Part shown: in pieces, positions 34,438 to 43,245 of the stretch | How positions within the stretch are numbered: position 1 is the first letter of the stretch | Layout of the letters: the number at the start of each line of letters is the position of its first letter | Assembly (NCBI GenBank): GCA_009843915.1 | Contig: VYCM01000138.1 | Span: 1 to 43,245 of the forward strand | Direction: 5' to 3' | DNA: 43,245 nt | From: Acidimicrobiaceae bacterium | GTDB taxonomy: Bacteria; Actinomycetota; Acidimicrobiia; Acidimicrobiales; Aldehydirespiratoraceae | Notes under the pieces: model-generated | The model's database searches: none | What the model saw: the letters and a program-made list of their open reading frames with translations, nothing else | What the model was told of the DNA's origin: nothing | Position numbers and translations under genes: made by a program

Positions 34438-36168
34438 GTGAGCTCTGATCCGACCGCCTCCGAACTCGTTGACGACTTCAACGCGGCCATCGCGACGTTG
34501 ACTGCCCCCGGGGCGCCCTTCGGCTGGACCGTGCGGGACGTCAACGGCGCTTCCGTGCGGGTCTACGACAACGCCATACCGGACATGCGGGCGGTGTGGG
34601 CGATGTCGGCCGCCCACGGCGACAAGGACTACCTCGTGTACGGCGACGAGCGCTACAGCTACACCGAGGCACACGCCCGGGTGCGTGCCCTGGCCCGTCA
34701 CCTGCGGACCGAGCACGGTGCTGGGCGCGGCACCCGGGTGGCCATCTCGATGCGGAACTACCCCGAGTGGGTGCTGTCGCACTGGGCTGCCATGTCGGTA
34801 GGCGCCGCGGTCGTGGGCATGAACTCCTGGTGGACCAGACCCGAGATGGAGTTCGCGCTGGACGACTCCGACCCGGTCGCGCTGATCATCGACGGCGAGC
34901 GACTGGAGAGGCTGGGATCGGCCCGTGACGATGTTCCGCTCATCGTCACCCGCCATGACGGCGAGTTACCGGCGGCAGCCCGGATCTGGGACGAGGTAGC
35001 CGATCCTGCGACCGCGCCCGGAACCCTGCCAGAGGCCGACATCGACCCCGACGACGACGCCCTGATCTTCTACACCTCAGGCACGACCGGCACCCCCAAG
35101 GGCGCCCAACTCACCCACCGCGCCGTGGTTCACAACCTGCTCAACATGGTCTTCCTCACCGCCTGCGGCGACGCGGCCCGAGCCCAGCGGATGGCACGCT
35201 CCGGCCACGAAGAGCCGCCGCCGGAGGCTCCGCCGGTCATCGCCATGCTGCCGGTGCCGCTGTTCCACGTGACCGGGTGCAACTGCGTGCTGCACACGGT
35301 CACCATCGCGGGGGGCTGCCTGGTGATGATGTACCGCTGGGATGCTGCGGAGGCCCTACGGCTGATCGAGCGGGAGGGGGTCACCGTCTTCACCGGGGTG
35401 CCCAGCATGTCCCGGGAGATGCTGCAGCATCCCGACTGGGAGAACGCCGACACGTCGTCGCTGCGCTCGATGGGCGGCGGCGGCGCGGCCATCCCCACCG
35501 ACCTGGTGCGACGGATCGACGACGGGCTCTCCCAGGGACGCCCCGGCGTCGGCTACGGGCTGACCGAGACCGCCGGCGTCGCCACCGCCATCAGCAACGA
35601 GTTCTACGTGGCCAACCCGTCGTCGGTCGGGCCGCTGGTGCCTTGCATGGAGGCCAAGATCGTCGACGAGGAGGGAGCGAGGCTCGACCCCGGCCAGCGG
35701 GGTGAGCTGCTGTTGAGGGGCCCCAACGTGATGAAGGGCTACCTGAACCGGCCCGACGCCACCGCCGAGGCCATCGTCGACGGTTGGTTCCGAACCGGCG
35801 ACATTGCCGAAATCGATGCCGACGGGTGGATCTTCATCAAGGACCGGATCAAGGACGTGGTGATCCGCGGCGGGGAGAACATCCATTGCTCGGAGGTGGA
35901 GAACGCCCTCTACGAGCTGGACGAGGTCGCCGAGGTCGCCGTGTTCGGCCTGCCCGACGAGCGTCTGGGCGAGGAGGTGGCCGCCGCGGTGGTACTCGCC
36001 CCGGGCGCCGAGCTCGACCAGGCCGCGCTGGCCGAGCATCTCGGAGGCCGCCTGGCCCGCTTCAAGCATCCCCGCCGCGTGTGGTTCCTCGATGAGCCCC
36101 TGCCCCGCAACGCCAACGGCAAGTTCCTCAAGCGCGAGCTGCGCGACCGCTTCACCGCCGCCCCCTGA
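34438..36168 (+). CDS. AMP-forming acyl-CoA synthetase
   Basis: A 576-residue adenylate-forming enzyme, a different branch from the one at 27738-29315. Motifs are FYTSGTTGTPKGAQLTHRA (about 210-228), LPVPLFHVTGCN, GVPSMSREML, GYGLTETAGV, then WFRTGDIAEIDADGWIFIKD and GENIHCSEVENALYE. The C-terminal block ends PRNANGKFLKRELRD with the catalytic Lys. The N-terminus carries an extra 45 residues before the first family strand. It activates an unknown carboxylic acid as its CoA ester. It stands alone on the plus strand, divergent from psuG. Confidence 0.9.
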   Translation: MSSDPTASELVDDFNAAIATLTAPGAPFGWTVRDVNGASVRVYDNAIPDMRAVWAMSAAHGDKDYLVYGDERYSYTEAHARVRALARHLRTEHGAGRGTRVAISMRNYPEWVLSHWAAMSVGAAVVGMNSWWTRPEMEFALDDSDPVALIIDGERLERLGSARDDVPLIVTRHDGELPAAARIWDEVADPATAPGTLPEADIDPDDDALIFYTSGTTGTPKGAQLTHRAVVHNLLNMVFLTACGDAARAQRMARSGHEEPPPEAPPVIAMLPVPLFHVTGCNCVLHTVTIAGGCLVMMYRWDAAEALRLIEREGVTVFTGVPSMSREMLQHPDWENADTSSLRSMGGGGAAIPTDLVRRIDDGLSQGRPGVGYGLTETAGVATAISNEFYVANPSSVGPLVPCMEAKIVDEEGARLDPGQRGELLLRGPNVMKGYLNRPDATAEAIVDGWFRTGDIAEIDADGWIFIKDRIKDVVIRGGENIHCSEVENALYELDEVAEVAVFGLPDERLGEEVAAAVVLAPGAELDQAALAEHLGGRLARFKHPRRVWFLDEPLPRNANGKFLKRELRDRFTAAP

Positions 36169-36184
36169 TGCCAGGCCGGCTCAG

Positions 36185-36200
36185 CCCGCTACTCAGCGGG
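36185..36200. terminator. Short hairpin at the convergent gene ends
   Basis: CCCGCT (36185-36190) and AGCGGG (36195-36200) flank a 4-nt loop that includes the stop of the minus-strand aminotransferase gene. It is short and has no T-tract, so the terminator role is tentative. Confidence 0.3.
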
Positions 36201-37371
36201 AAGCCAGCACGGCCAGACGCTCGACGGCTTCGGTGAGCACTTCGGGCCGCTTGCATGCCGCGAAGCGCACGAAGGGCGCGCCCATCGCCTTGTCATCGCA
36301 CAACACCTGGACGGGAACAGCCACCACCCCGCACCGCTCGGGCAACGAGCGGCAGAATTCCAGGCCATCGGACGCGCCGAGGGGGCGGATGTCGGCGGTG
36401 ATGTAGTAGGTGCCCTGGGGCACCACCGGCGCGAAGCCCGCGGCTGACAGCCCATCGCACAGCAGGTCGCGCCGGGCTTGAAGATCGGCGGCGAGGCCGT
36501 TGAAGAACTCGTCACCGAGACGCAGCCCGACCGCCACCGCGGGCTGGAACGGGCCCCCGCTCACGTAGGTGAGCAGCTGCTTGGCCGCCTGCACCGCCCG
36601 CACCAGCTCAGGGCGGGCGCACACCCAGCCGATCTTCCATCCGGTGAACGACAGCGTCTTGCCGCCCGACGAGATCGTGACGGTGCGGTCGGCCATGCCG
36701 GGCCGGGTGGCCAGCGGCACATGGGCGTCCTGGTCGAAGACCAGGTGCTCGTACACCTCGTCGGTCACCGCGATCACGTCGTGCTCGACGCACAGGCGGG
36801 CGATGATGTCGAGCTCGTCCGGGCTGAACACCTTGCCGGTGGGGTTGTGCGGGGAGTTGAGCAGCAGCATCCGGGTGCGGGGGCCGAAGGCGGCAGCCAG
36901 CTCGTCGGGATCGAAGGTGTAGGCGGGCGGCCGCAGCTGCACCAGGCGGTACGTGGCGCCGGCCATCGAGACGTCCGCCGGGTAGATGTCGAAGTAGGGC
37001 TCGAAGATCACCACCTCGTCGCCGGGTCCGGTCAAAGCCAGGATCGAGGCGGTGACGGCCTCGGTGGCGCCCGCGGTGACCAGCACCTCGGTGTCGGGAT
37101 CGAACTCCAGGCCCCAGAACCGCTTCTGGTGCTCGGCCACAGCCTGACGCAGCACCGGGTAGCCGATGCCAGGCGGGTACTGGTTGAAGGTGCCCCCGAT
37201 GGCTTCTATGGCGGCCTCGGCCACGGCAGCCGGCCCGTCGGTGTCGGGGAAGCCCTGGCCGAGGTTGATGGCGCCCGTGCGCACCGCCAGCGCCGACATC
37301 TCCGCGAACACCGACGCCCCGCCGAAGGGCTGCAGGCGCTCGCACAGATACGGCAGGCGCTCGGCAGTCAT
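36193..37371 (-). CDS. Class I PLP-dependent aminotransferase (DapC/methionine aminotransferase-like)
   Basis: A 392-residue fold-type-I aminotransferase. The PLP lysine is K238 in ISSGGKTLSFTGWKIGW. The cofactor is further held by N176 in NSPHNPTGK, D204 and Y207 in VTDEVYEH. The N-terminal NLGQGFPDTDGP motif is typical of the subgroup that includes actinobacterial N-succinyldiaminopimelate aminotransferase, methionine aminotransferase and kynurenine-glutamine transaminases. Which of these is meant cannot be decided, as no lysine-pathway gene is nearby. The ATG at 37371 is confirmed by TAGTCT exactly 6 nt upstream; an alternative GTG at 37377 would fall in that spacer. Confidence 0.88.
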   Translation of the reverse strand: MTAERLPYLCERLQPFGGASVFAEMSALAVRTGAINLGQGFPDTDGPAAVAEAAIEAIGGTFNQYPPGIGYPVLRQAVAEHQKRFWGLEFDPDTEVLVTAGATEAVTASILALTGPGDEVVIFEPYFDIYPADVSMAGATYRLVQLRPPAYTFDPDELAAAFGPRTRMLLLNSPHNPTGKVFSPDELDIIARLCVEHDVIAVTDEVYEHLVFDQDAHVPLATRPGMADRTVTISSGGKTLSFTGWKIGWVCARPELVRAVQAAKQLLTYVSGGPFQPAVAVGLRLGDEFFNGLAADLQARRDLLCDGLSAAGFAPVVPQGTYYITADIRPLGASDGLEFCRSLPERCGVVAVPVQVLCDDKAMGAPFVRFAACKRPEVLTEAVERLAVLASR

Positions 37372-37377
37372 CACCAC

Positions 37378-37383
37378 AGACTA
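37378..37383 (-). promoter_or_regulatory. -10 element (TAGTCT) of the aminotransferase promoter
   Basis: On the minus strand TAGTCT ends 6 nt before the ATG at 37371, in the 49-bp gap after the thioredoxin-like gene, suggesting that the aminotransferase has its own leaderless promoter. Confidence 0.55.
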
Positions 37384-37420
37384 CGACGGGAGCTTCGGAC
37401 GACTAGCTCTGATGCCGGTC

Positions 37421-38116
37421 TCAGCCGGGAGCGGGCGCAACATACTCAAGCAGGAACTCCCAGGCTTCATCATTGAGCTCTCCCGCGACGCGGGCCACGA
37501 CCCTGCCATCGGCGGCGATCCCGACCGTGTAGGGGAAGCCCCCCAGGCCGTAAGCCTCGCCGATCTCGTTGGCCGCGGAGTCGCGCACGACCACGGCGGG
37601 CCATTGCTCCTCCTCGAACCAGGTCGACGGCGGGTAGTTGGGGCGTCCGGAGTCGACGGCGGTGCTGACCGCGATCACCGCGACGCCGGCGGGCAGCTGG
37701 TTGTTGGCCATCCAGTCGGCGATCCGGGGCAGCTCCCGCTGGCAGTGCGGGCACCAGTGGGCGAAGAAGCCGATCACCTTTGCCGTGCCGTCACCGGGCA
37801 GCACGCTCACCTCGGTGCCGTCGAATGTCGTCGCTGCGAAGGCCGGGGCTCGCATCTCCATGGCGGGATCAGGCTCCTCACCCTCGAACCGCGGCAGCGG
37901 CGCGCCCTCGATGCTGACGTCGGACACCTGGGCCACGTCGGTCTGCGCCTGCTCCGCGTCCCGGCTGGCGAGCAGGGCGACCCCTACGGCCACCGCCACC
38001 AGCACGACGACACCGACGATCATCCACTTCAGCAGCGGATTCGAACCGGAACCGGCCCGGCTGCCGGACGAACGGGAACCGCTGCGGGACTTGTGGACCT
38101 TGGGCCGGTTGCTCAT
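37421..38116 (-). CDS. Membrane-anchored TlpA-like thioredoxin
   Basis: A 231-residue protein. A basic, Ser/Arg/Gly-rich cytoplasmic tail (residues 1-28) precedes one transmembrane helix (WMIVGVVVLVAVAVGVALLA, about 31-50). The rest is extracytoplasmic and carries a thioredoxin fold with the redox motif FFAHWCPHCQRELPR. The cis-proline comes in GLGGFPYTVGI. It should reduce or form disulfides in exported proteins. The start overlaps the stop of the DsbB-like gene by ATGA (38113-38116), which suggests that the two work as a redox pair. The ATG at 38116 follows directly, and a longer frame into dsbB is not family-like. Confidence 0.9.
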   Translation of the reverse strand: MSNRPKVHKSRSGSRSSGSRAGSGSNPLLKWMIVGVVVLVAVAVGVALLASRDAEQAQTDVAQVSDVSIEGAPLPRFEGEEPDPAMEMRAPAFAATTFDGTEVSVLPGDGTAKVIGFFAHWCPHCQRELPRIADWMANNQLPAGVAVIAVSTAVDSGRPNYPPSTWFEEEQWPAVVVRDSAANEIGEAYGLGGFPYTVGIAADGRVVARVAGELNDEAWEFLLEYVAPAPG

Positions 38117-38631
38117 CGGCCCGACCGTAGCGAAAGCAGCAGCAGACCGGCGACCCCAATGAAGCCGCTGCCGGCCATGAACGGGATCGACACGAAGCCG
38201 AAGCTGTCCACCCACTGGTACGTGCAGGGAGCGGCCACGTCGCAGGTCGAGCCCTGATCGGGGAACAACTGCAGCTGGTAGTGGTACACCGACAGCGCCA
38301 GGCCGGCCAGTGCCAGCGGAAGCCCGTACCAGCTGCCCCGCCGGTCGCGCCGGATCAGCGCCACCGCCAGCACCGGCACCAGGGCGTACATGCAGATCCG
38401 CTGGTACCAGCACATCTCACAGGGCGGGTATCCGGCGACGTCGGAGTAGTACAGGCTCCCGGCGGTCGACACCGAGGCGATCACCAGCGCCAGCGGCAGC
38501 AGGACCGGCCGAAGCAGGCGGGCGCGGGCCGCAGCCCCCGGAGCCAGCGCGGCGACTGCGCCCCAGCAGCCGATGAGCAGCGACCCCAGGGCCAGCACCG
38601 CGAAGAAGTCCGACACCTGACCGACGCTCAC
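38113..38631 (-). CDS. DsbB-family disulfide bond formation protein
   Basis: A 172-residue membrane protein with four predicted helices. The first redox pair is CEMCWYQRICMY, the classic CxxC of DsbB, and the second extracytoplasmic pair lies in STCDVAAPC. These pass electrons from an exported thioredoxin-like oxidase to a quinone, here probably menaquinone, which this organism can make. The partner is most likely the TlpA-like protein whose gene overlaps its end by 4 bp. It begins with GTG at 38631, and CAGGCT stands 6 nt upstream on the minus strand as a weak -10. Confidence 0.9.
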   Translation of the reverse strand: MSVGQVSDFFAVLALGSLLIGCWGAVAALAPGAAARARLLRPVLLPLALVIASVSTAGSLYYSDVAGYPPCEMCWYQRICMYALVPVLAVALIRRDRRGSWYGLPLALAGLALSVYHYQLQLFPDQGSTCDVAAPCTYQWVDSFGFVSIPFMAGSGFIGVAGLLLLSLRSGR

Positions 38632-38676
38632 GCTCCCAGCCTGCCCCGAACCCGCCCAGATTGCTTCATTCGTGCA

Positions 38677-38706
38677 TTGCTATTTCCATTGACATGGGAT
38701 TACATT
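38677..38706 (+). promoter_or_regulatory. AT-rich promoter upstream of the 440-residue protein gene
   Basis: TTGCTA (38677-38682) and TACATT (38701-38706) are 18 nt apart, and TACATT ends 7 nt before the ATG at 38714. A second -35-like TTGACA lies at 38689-38694. There is no ribosome-binding site, so a leaderless transcript is likely. The region is far more AT-rich than its surroundings. Confidence 0.55.
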
Positions 38707-38713
38707 ACTTTTC

Positions 38714-40036
38714 ATGTCAGATCTGATGGCTATGGACACCGAGCGGGCGAAGGAACTGCGCCAGCGGATGGAGACCGCAGCCAACGACCTCGACTGGGAC
38801 GCCCAGGCGCTGGAGAGTCCGCTGGCGGAGGCCGCATCGCTGCTCGGAAGCCCTCTCCCGGACATCGGTGGCGGTGCCCGCCGGGTGGCCGGCGAGCTTC
38901 GAGACAGCGCCCTGGACCTTCAGGAGCGCACTCGCCTGGTGCTGTCCGGAGGACCGGAGATGAACGAGGGTCTGGGCGCGATGGAGCGCATCCGGGAGCA
39001 CTTCACCATGATCGAGTCGCGCGGCAACCCGGACAAAGCCGACGGCCTGCTCTCTCGCCGCGACCTGCGATGGGCGGTCCACTCCGCCGACTCGGCCACT
39101 GCCGCGGCCGCGGGCTGGCTGCTCGACCACGACCGCTTCTTCGATCAGGTCGAGACGGCCAAGCACAACGACGACTACCTCGACGGGGTCCACACCGGCG
39201 AGTTCTCGTTCGATCCGGACGACCGCGACGGCCTGATGAGCCGCGACGACATCGACGCCTTCCTAGACAAGACCGCGGCGTGGACGGCACTGCTGCCCCA
39301 CGCCGCCACGATCGACGCGGCTGGCAACGGCGCATCGGATGGATCCATGAGCCGGGCCGACTTCGAAGCCTTTCTCGCCGACTACAGCCTGACGGCGGAG
39401 GAGGCGAGCGCCGTGCGGCAGGTGCTCGACGACCGCGCCGACCACACCTCAAGCGGCGGGGTCGGCTTGGGCGGCGTGCTCGATGGCCTGTCGTTCGTGC
39501 CCGTCATCGGCGATGTCATCGACGGGGCTCGGTCGATCTACTACTCGCTGCACGGCGAATGGGGCACGGCCTCGCTGTTCGCTCTGGGCCTGGTTCCCCT
39601 GCCAGGGCTGTCGTCATCAGGCCTGCGGGGGGCCAAGAAGGTGGTGGACAGGGTGACCAAGGTGGCCCGCATGGTCGGCTCCAAGGAGGCGAGCAAGGAG
39701 GCCGCACGGTTGGCCATGAAGGGCACCGCAGCCAACTACGTGGCCTACGCGGGCGCCAAACAGGCCAGCGGGGCGCTCGACTCCGACCTAGACATCGACG
39801 AGTCGGTCGATTACGTGCTCGACGACGTGCTCGGCCCGCAGATCGAAGACCTCCTTGAAGAGGACCTCGACCCGGTGCTCCGAACGCTGCTCACCGACCG
39901 GCTGGAGCAGTCCCTCACCGACCGGCTGGACCTCGATACCCGAGTGCATCTGTCGGAGGCCAACACGGTGATCGCTCGCCGCATCGCCGAGCATCACGCC
40001 TTCGAGGCCATCTTCCGGAACATGAAGCCGGGGTGA
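38714..40036 (+). CDS. Uncharacterised protein with EF-hand-like motifs and a pretoxin-like segment
   Basis: A 440-residue acidic protein I do not recognise as a whole. Residues 1-95 are helical and somewhat WXG100-like, without signal peptide. Three similar motifs follow, all of the form DGxLSRxD: D110-D117 (DGLLSRRD), D172-D179 (DGLMSRDD) and D209-D216 (DGSMSRAD), resembling incomplete EF-hand loops. Residues 258-320 (LSFVPVIGDVIDGARSIYYS, then LVPLPG and KKVVDR) resemble the PT-TG/pretoxin segment of polymorphic toxins. The last 110 residues are charged helices without a known motif. A secreted effector is a reasonable idea, yet no secretion or immunity gene lies alongside. The gene has its own AT-rich promoter and no co-directional neighbour. 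Confidence 0.6.
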   Translation: MSDLMAMDTERAKELRQRMETAANDLDWDAQALESPLAEAASLLGSPLPDIGGGARRVAGELRDSALDLQERTRLVLSGGPEMNEGLGAMERIREHFTMIESRGNPDKADGLLSRRDLRWAVHSADSATAAAAGWLLDHDRFFDQVETAKHNDDYLDGVHTGEFSFDPDDRDGLMSRDDIDAFLDKTAAWTALLPHAATIDAAGNGASDGSMSRADFEAFLADYSLTAEEASAVRQVLDDRADHTSSGGVGLGGVLDGLSFVPVIGDVIDGARSIYYSLHGEWGTASLFALGLVPLPGLSSSGLRGAKKVVDRVTKVARMVGSKEASKEAARLAMKGTAANYVAYAGAKQASGALDSDLDIDESVDYVLDDVLGPQIEDLLEEDLDPVLRTLLTDRLEQSLTDRLDLDTRVHLSEANTVIARRIAEHHAFEAIFRNMKPG

Positions 40037-40067
40037 GACGGCCGGATCCCAACGGGCCTTCGTCGGC

Positions 40068-41263
40068 TCAGGCGGACCGTAGAGCCTCGGTGGGCGACAC
40101 CCGAGCGGCTCGGATCGCCGGATAGAGACCGGCTATCGCCCCGATCGCCAGTGAGGCGGCGATCCCACCCAACAGCGCTGCGAGAGGCACAATGACCCGC
40201 CATCCCTGAACGGCGGAGTACGCGTAGGTGACGGCCACCCCCAGGAGTATTCCGGAGGCGCCTCCCAGGAATGCGAGGGTGAGCGCCTCGGTCAGGAACT
40301 GCCTGCGGATGTGGGCCCGGGTCGCGCCGATGGCACGGCGCAGACCGATCTCGCCGCGACGCTCGACCACTCCCATCACCATGACGTTGGCGATACCGAT
40401 GCCGCCGACGATCAGCGCCACCGCCCCCAGGCCTAGGAACAACCCGGTGAAGGAGCTCTCCGCGGCAGCCTGAGCCTCCAGGAGGTCTGACGGCCGGCTG
40501 ATCTGAACCTCCTCGGGGTTCTCCGGATCGACGGTCGCGCCGAGCACGCCGCGGGTCTCGTCGAGGTATTCCTGATCGACGCGCAGATAGAGGCGCGACG
40601 GGGCCAGATCCACTTCGTAGTAGCTCTCGGCCGCACTGTCCCCGATCAGCACAGCTCGGTCGAGGTCGGCAGCCAGCGCGAAGGGCTCCAGTACTCCTTG
40701 AACCTCGATCCACCGTCCACCGACATAGAGCAGTACCGGCTGGTCGAGATTCCGGATCCCCAGGCGCTCGGCCGCGACCGAGCCCACCACCGCGGCCGGA
40801 TAGGACGTGGTCGCCGCGGTGAGGAACGAGCCGTGGGCCACGCCGCCGTTGAGGGTGCGGACCAGGCCCGGGTCGGTGCCGAAGACCTGGATGCCGCCGG
40901 TGCGGTCCGCAGGCACCAACTCGTTGCGGTACGCGCCGACGTCGATGGAGTACACCGCCGAAGCCGCCTCGACGGTGGCGACACGGCCGACCCGCTTGAG
41001 GGCCGTCTCCGGCAGCGCGGCATCGCCGGCGCCGAAGCCGGTCCCGGCCTCGATGGTCAACAAGTTGGTGCCCAGCGCGGAGATCTGATCCAGCAAGGCT
41101 GACTTCGACGACTCCGACAGGCCCAGGACGCCCACCAGGGAAGCGATACCGATGGCGATGCCGAGGGCTGAGAGCACCGAACGGAGCTTGCGGGCAGCCA
41201 GGGACCGCAGCCCGACCCGCACAGCCTCCCAGAGCCCCAGCCGGCTGGGGGCGACGGGAGCCA

Positions 41264-41264
<1 letters not shown>
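40068..41264 (-). CDS. MacB-like ABC transporter permease (FtsX domain)
   Basis: A 398-residue permease with four transmembrane helices: one near residues 30-50 (VLSALGIAIGIASLVGVLGL) and three at the C-terminus, where FLGLGAVALIVGGIGIANVM is followed by the family-typical VMGVVERRGEIGLRRAIGAT. The large extracytoplasmic domain between them is the MacB periplasmic core type. The C-terminal AARVSPTEALR is also typical. Such permeases use ATP hydrolysis to move substrates through mechanical coupling rather than passing them through the membrane. Start and ATPase stop overlap as TAATG, so it is translated with the ATPase encoded just upstream. Confidence 0.92.
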
Positions 41265-41988
<724 letters not shown>

Positions 41989-41992
<4 letters not shown>

Positions 41993-43245
41993 CGCGGGAC
42001 CACCACCGACATTCCGGCCGAGAGCTCCGGGCTGCGGACCTCGACGTCCCCGTCCACGAACAGGCCGGTCTCCACGCCGATGAGGCGGAGCGAGCCGTCC
42101 ACGGCCACAACCTCCAGCGCGTAGCCGCCCTCGACCAGGGCCAGCAGGGCGGTGGCCGGCACCACGAGGGCGTCCTCGATGAGCGTCTCGGTGATCTCGA
42201 CGTCGACGGTCGCTCCGATCCAGACCTCCGAGGCGGGCTCGGCCAGAAGGATGGTCACCTCGACCGCGTTCTCGCCCGTCTGTTCGTCGAGCACCGGCGA
42301 CGGGTTGATTGAGGTGAGCGTGCCTGCGATATCGGTGTCATCGGGCAGCTCGACATTGACGATGATTCCTTCGGACACCAGGTCCCGGTCACTGAGGGGT
42401 ACCCGGGCGGTGACTCGCTGGGTGGTAGACATCTGGCCGTCGACGGGTGCCTGAATGACGGTGAGCGTCGCGAGGGCAGTTCCGGCCGCCAGCTGCTGGC
42501 CCACTTCGATGCCCTGGGACCACGACCCGACGCGCACCGGCCCTGCCACGAACAAGATGTCGGCCACACCGACCATCCCGTCAGCGTCCTGGCCGTTGGC
42601 CTCCTGCCAACTGCGTACCGCCGCCCCGGTGGCCTCGTCGAACACGCCGTCGATCGCGAAGCCGTCCTCGTTGCCATGACCGAATTCGGCAAGGTTCTTC
42701 TCTAGCTGGCGCACGTCGTCGCCGGACAGCCCGAGCTTCATGGTCCGGTAGGCGGGCGTGCTGCCGTACATGACGATGAGCGAGTTCTGCCCGGCACCCA
42801 GCTCAGCCAGATCGGCCTCGGCGCTGGCCACCGAGGCCTCCGCGCTCGCCACCGAGGCTTCCAGCGCCTCGATCTCCTCGGAAGAGTGTCCGGCCATCAA
42901 GTCGGCCAGTGCGTCGTCCGCGGCCAGCACCGCGGCTTCGGCCAGTTCGATCTCCGCCGGGGTGGGCCCTTCGAACAGGTCCTCCAGCGCCTCCTTGGCG
43001 TTGGCGAGTTCCGCTCTGGCCGCCATGCGGTCTGCCTCGCTGGGGTTCTCGATGGCGTCGAGCGCTTCGAGGGCGGCTTGCACCTCAGCTTCGGCCTCGT
43101 CCAACTCAGCCGCCGACGCGCCGCCCAGCAGATCGGCCAGCGCCTCCTCAGCACTCAACACCGCCGCCTCGGCCGCATCCAACTCAGCCGCCGACGCACC
43201 CTCCAACAGATCGGCCAGCGCCTCCTCAGCACTCAACACCGCCGC
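41989..43245 (-). CDS. Periplasmic adaptor-like (HlyD/MacA) protein with peptidoglycan-binding domain, 5' end missing
   Basis: At least 419 residues, continuing past the right edge. The visible part starts with a long coiled coil of 26-residue repeats (EEALADLLEGASAAELD type), equal to about 5 units. Then comes a peptidoglycan-binding-type domain (LSGDDVRQLEKNLAEFG, then AIDGVFDEATGAAVRSWQ). After it lie a lipoyl-like/beta-barrel region (GSWSQGIEVGQQLAAGTALA) and a membrane-proximal domain ending LSAGMSVVVPR. These parts match the actinobacterial adaptors of MacAB-like transporters, where the helical hairpin links partners outside the membrane. The start, and any signal peptide, lie beyond the window. 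Confidence 0.85.
42900..43245. repeat. 78-bp tandem repeat inside the adaptor gene, reaching the right edge
   Basis: Nucleotides 43129-43167 and 43207-43245 are identical over 39 bp at a spacing of 78 bp, and neighbouring copies become less exact further left. Each unit encodes 26 residues of coiled coil. The array continues out of the window, so its full copy number is unknown. Confidence 0.75.

Noticed and set aside
36185-36200. Strong terminator between the acyl-CoA synthetase and aminotransferase genes
   Set aside because: The stem is only 6 bp and has no T-tract; I list it as tentative and draw no conclusion from it.
43100-43245. Right-edge direct repeats as a possible CRISPR or integration site
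   Set aside because: The 78-bp period keeps the reading frame and encodes coiled coil within a continuous adaptor gene.

Overview
The window is about 43 kb of GC-rich bacterial DNA. Third positions are almost always G or C, GTG starts are common, and many genes look leaderless. The gene content (menaquinone genes, an F420-type luciferase-like oxidoreductase, acyl-CoA synthetases, a P450, XRE-cupin and MarR regulators, a YibE/F protein) suggests an actinobacterium. An environmental Acidimicrobiia-like lineage is my best guess; this is inference from style and content, with no marker gene to prove it. I see no rRNA, tRNA, CRISPR array, insertion sequence or phage gene. Coding density is high and no gene-free stretch exceeds about 150 bp.

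Layout. 1-7.3 kb (minus strand): the upper menaquinone pathway in reaction order menF-menD-menH-menC (chorismate to o-succinylbenzoate), followed by a histidine phosphatase, a nucleotidyltransferase and the first codons of a gene leaving the left edge. The MenF protein carries an extra N-terminal MerR-like region. 7.4-12.8 kb: a small membrane protein, a strong hairpin between convergent genes, a YibE/F membrane protein, an F420-type oxidoreductase, a DUF1905/YdeI-like protein, a cysteine-dioxygenase-like cupin, and a NUDIX hydrolase fused in frame to a DUF1445 (D-glutamate cyclase-like) domain. 12.9-17.5 kb (minus): an XRE-cupin regulator, a lipoprotein solute-binding protein behind a clear palindrome, and two paralogous isopenicillin-N-synthase-like 2-oxoglutarate/Fe(II) oxygenases on either side of a cytosine-deaminase-family enzyme. 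This looks like a small regulated catabolic or salvage locus, perhaps for a pyrimidine-like compound.

17.6-24.2 kb (plus): an AddB-like/AddA-like helicase-nuclease pair. 24.2-29.3 kb (minus): a tight four-gene operon of an acyl-CoA synthetase, two different fold-type-II PLP enzymes and a MarR regulator. 29.4-34.4 kb: an enoyl-CoA hydratase family protein, an orphan antitoxin-like XRE protein coupled to a tiny ORF, an MmgE/PrpD protein, and a P450 overlapping pseudouridine-5'-phosphate glycosidase. 34.4-38.6 kb: a second acyl-CoA synthetase, a class I aminotransferase, and a membrane-anchored TlpA-like thioredoxin overlapping a DsbB-like protein. 38.7-40.0 kb: an unrecognised 440-residue protein with three EF-hand-like motifs and a pretoxin-like segment, behind an AT-rich promoter. 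40.1-43.2 kb (minus): a MacAB-like ABC export operon (adaptor, ATPase, permease), the adaptor running off the right edge inside a 78-bp tandem repeat.

The most unusual items are the MerR-isochorismate synthase fusion, the oxygenase-deaminase-binding protein locus with its operator-like palindrome, the NUDIX-DUF1445 fusion, the pretoxin-like protein, and several long hairpins at gene ends. A recurring signal, a TANNNT-like hexamer 6-8 nt upstream of the start codon, marks leaderless genes and settles several start choices.
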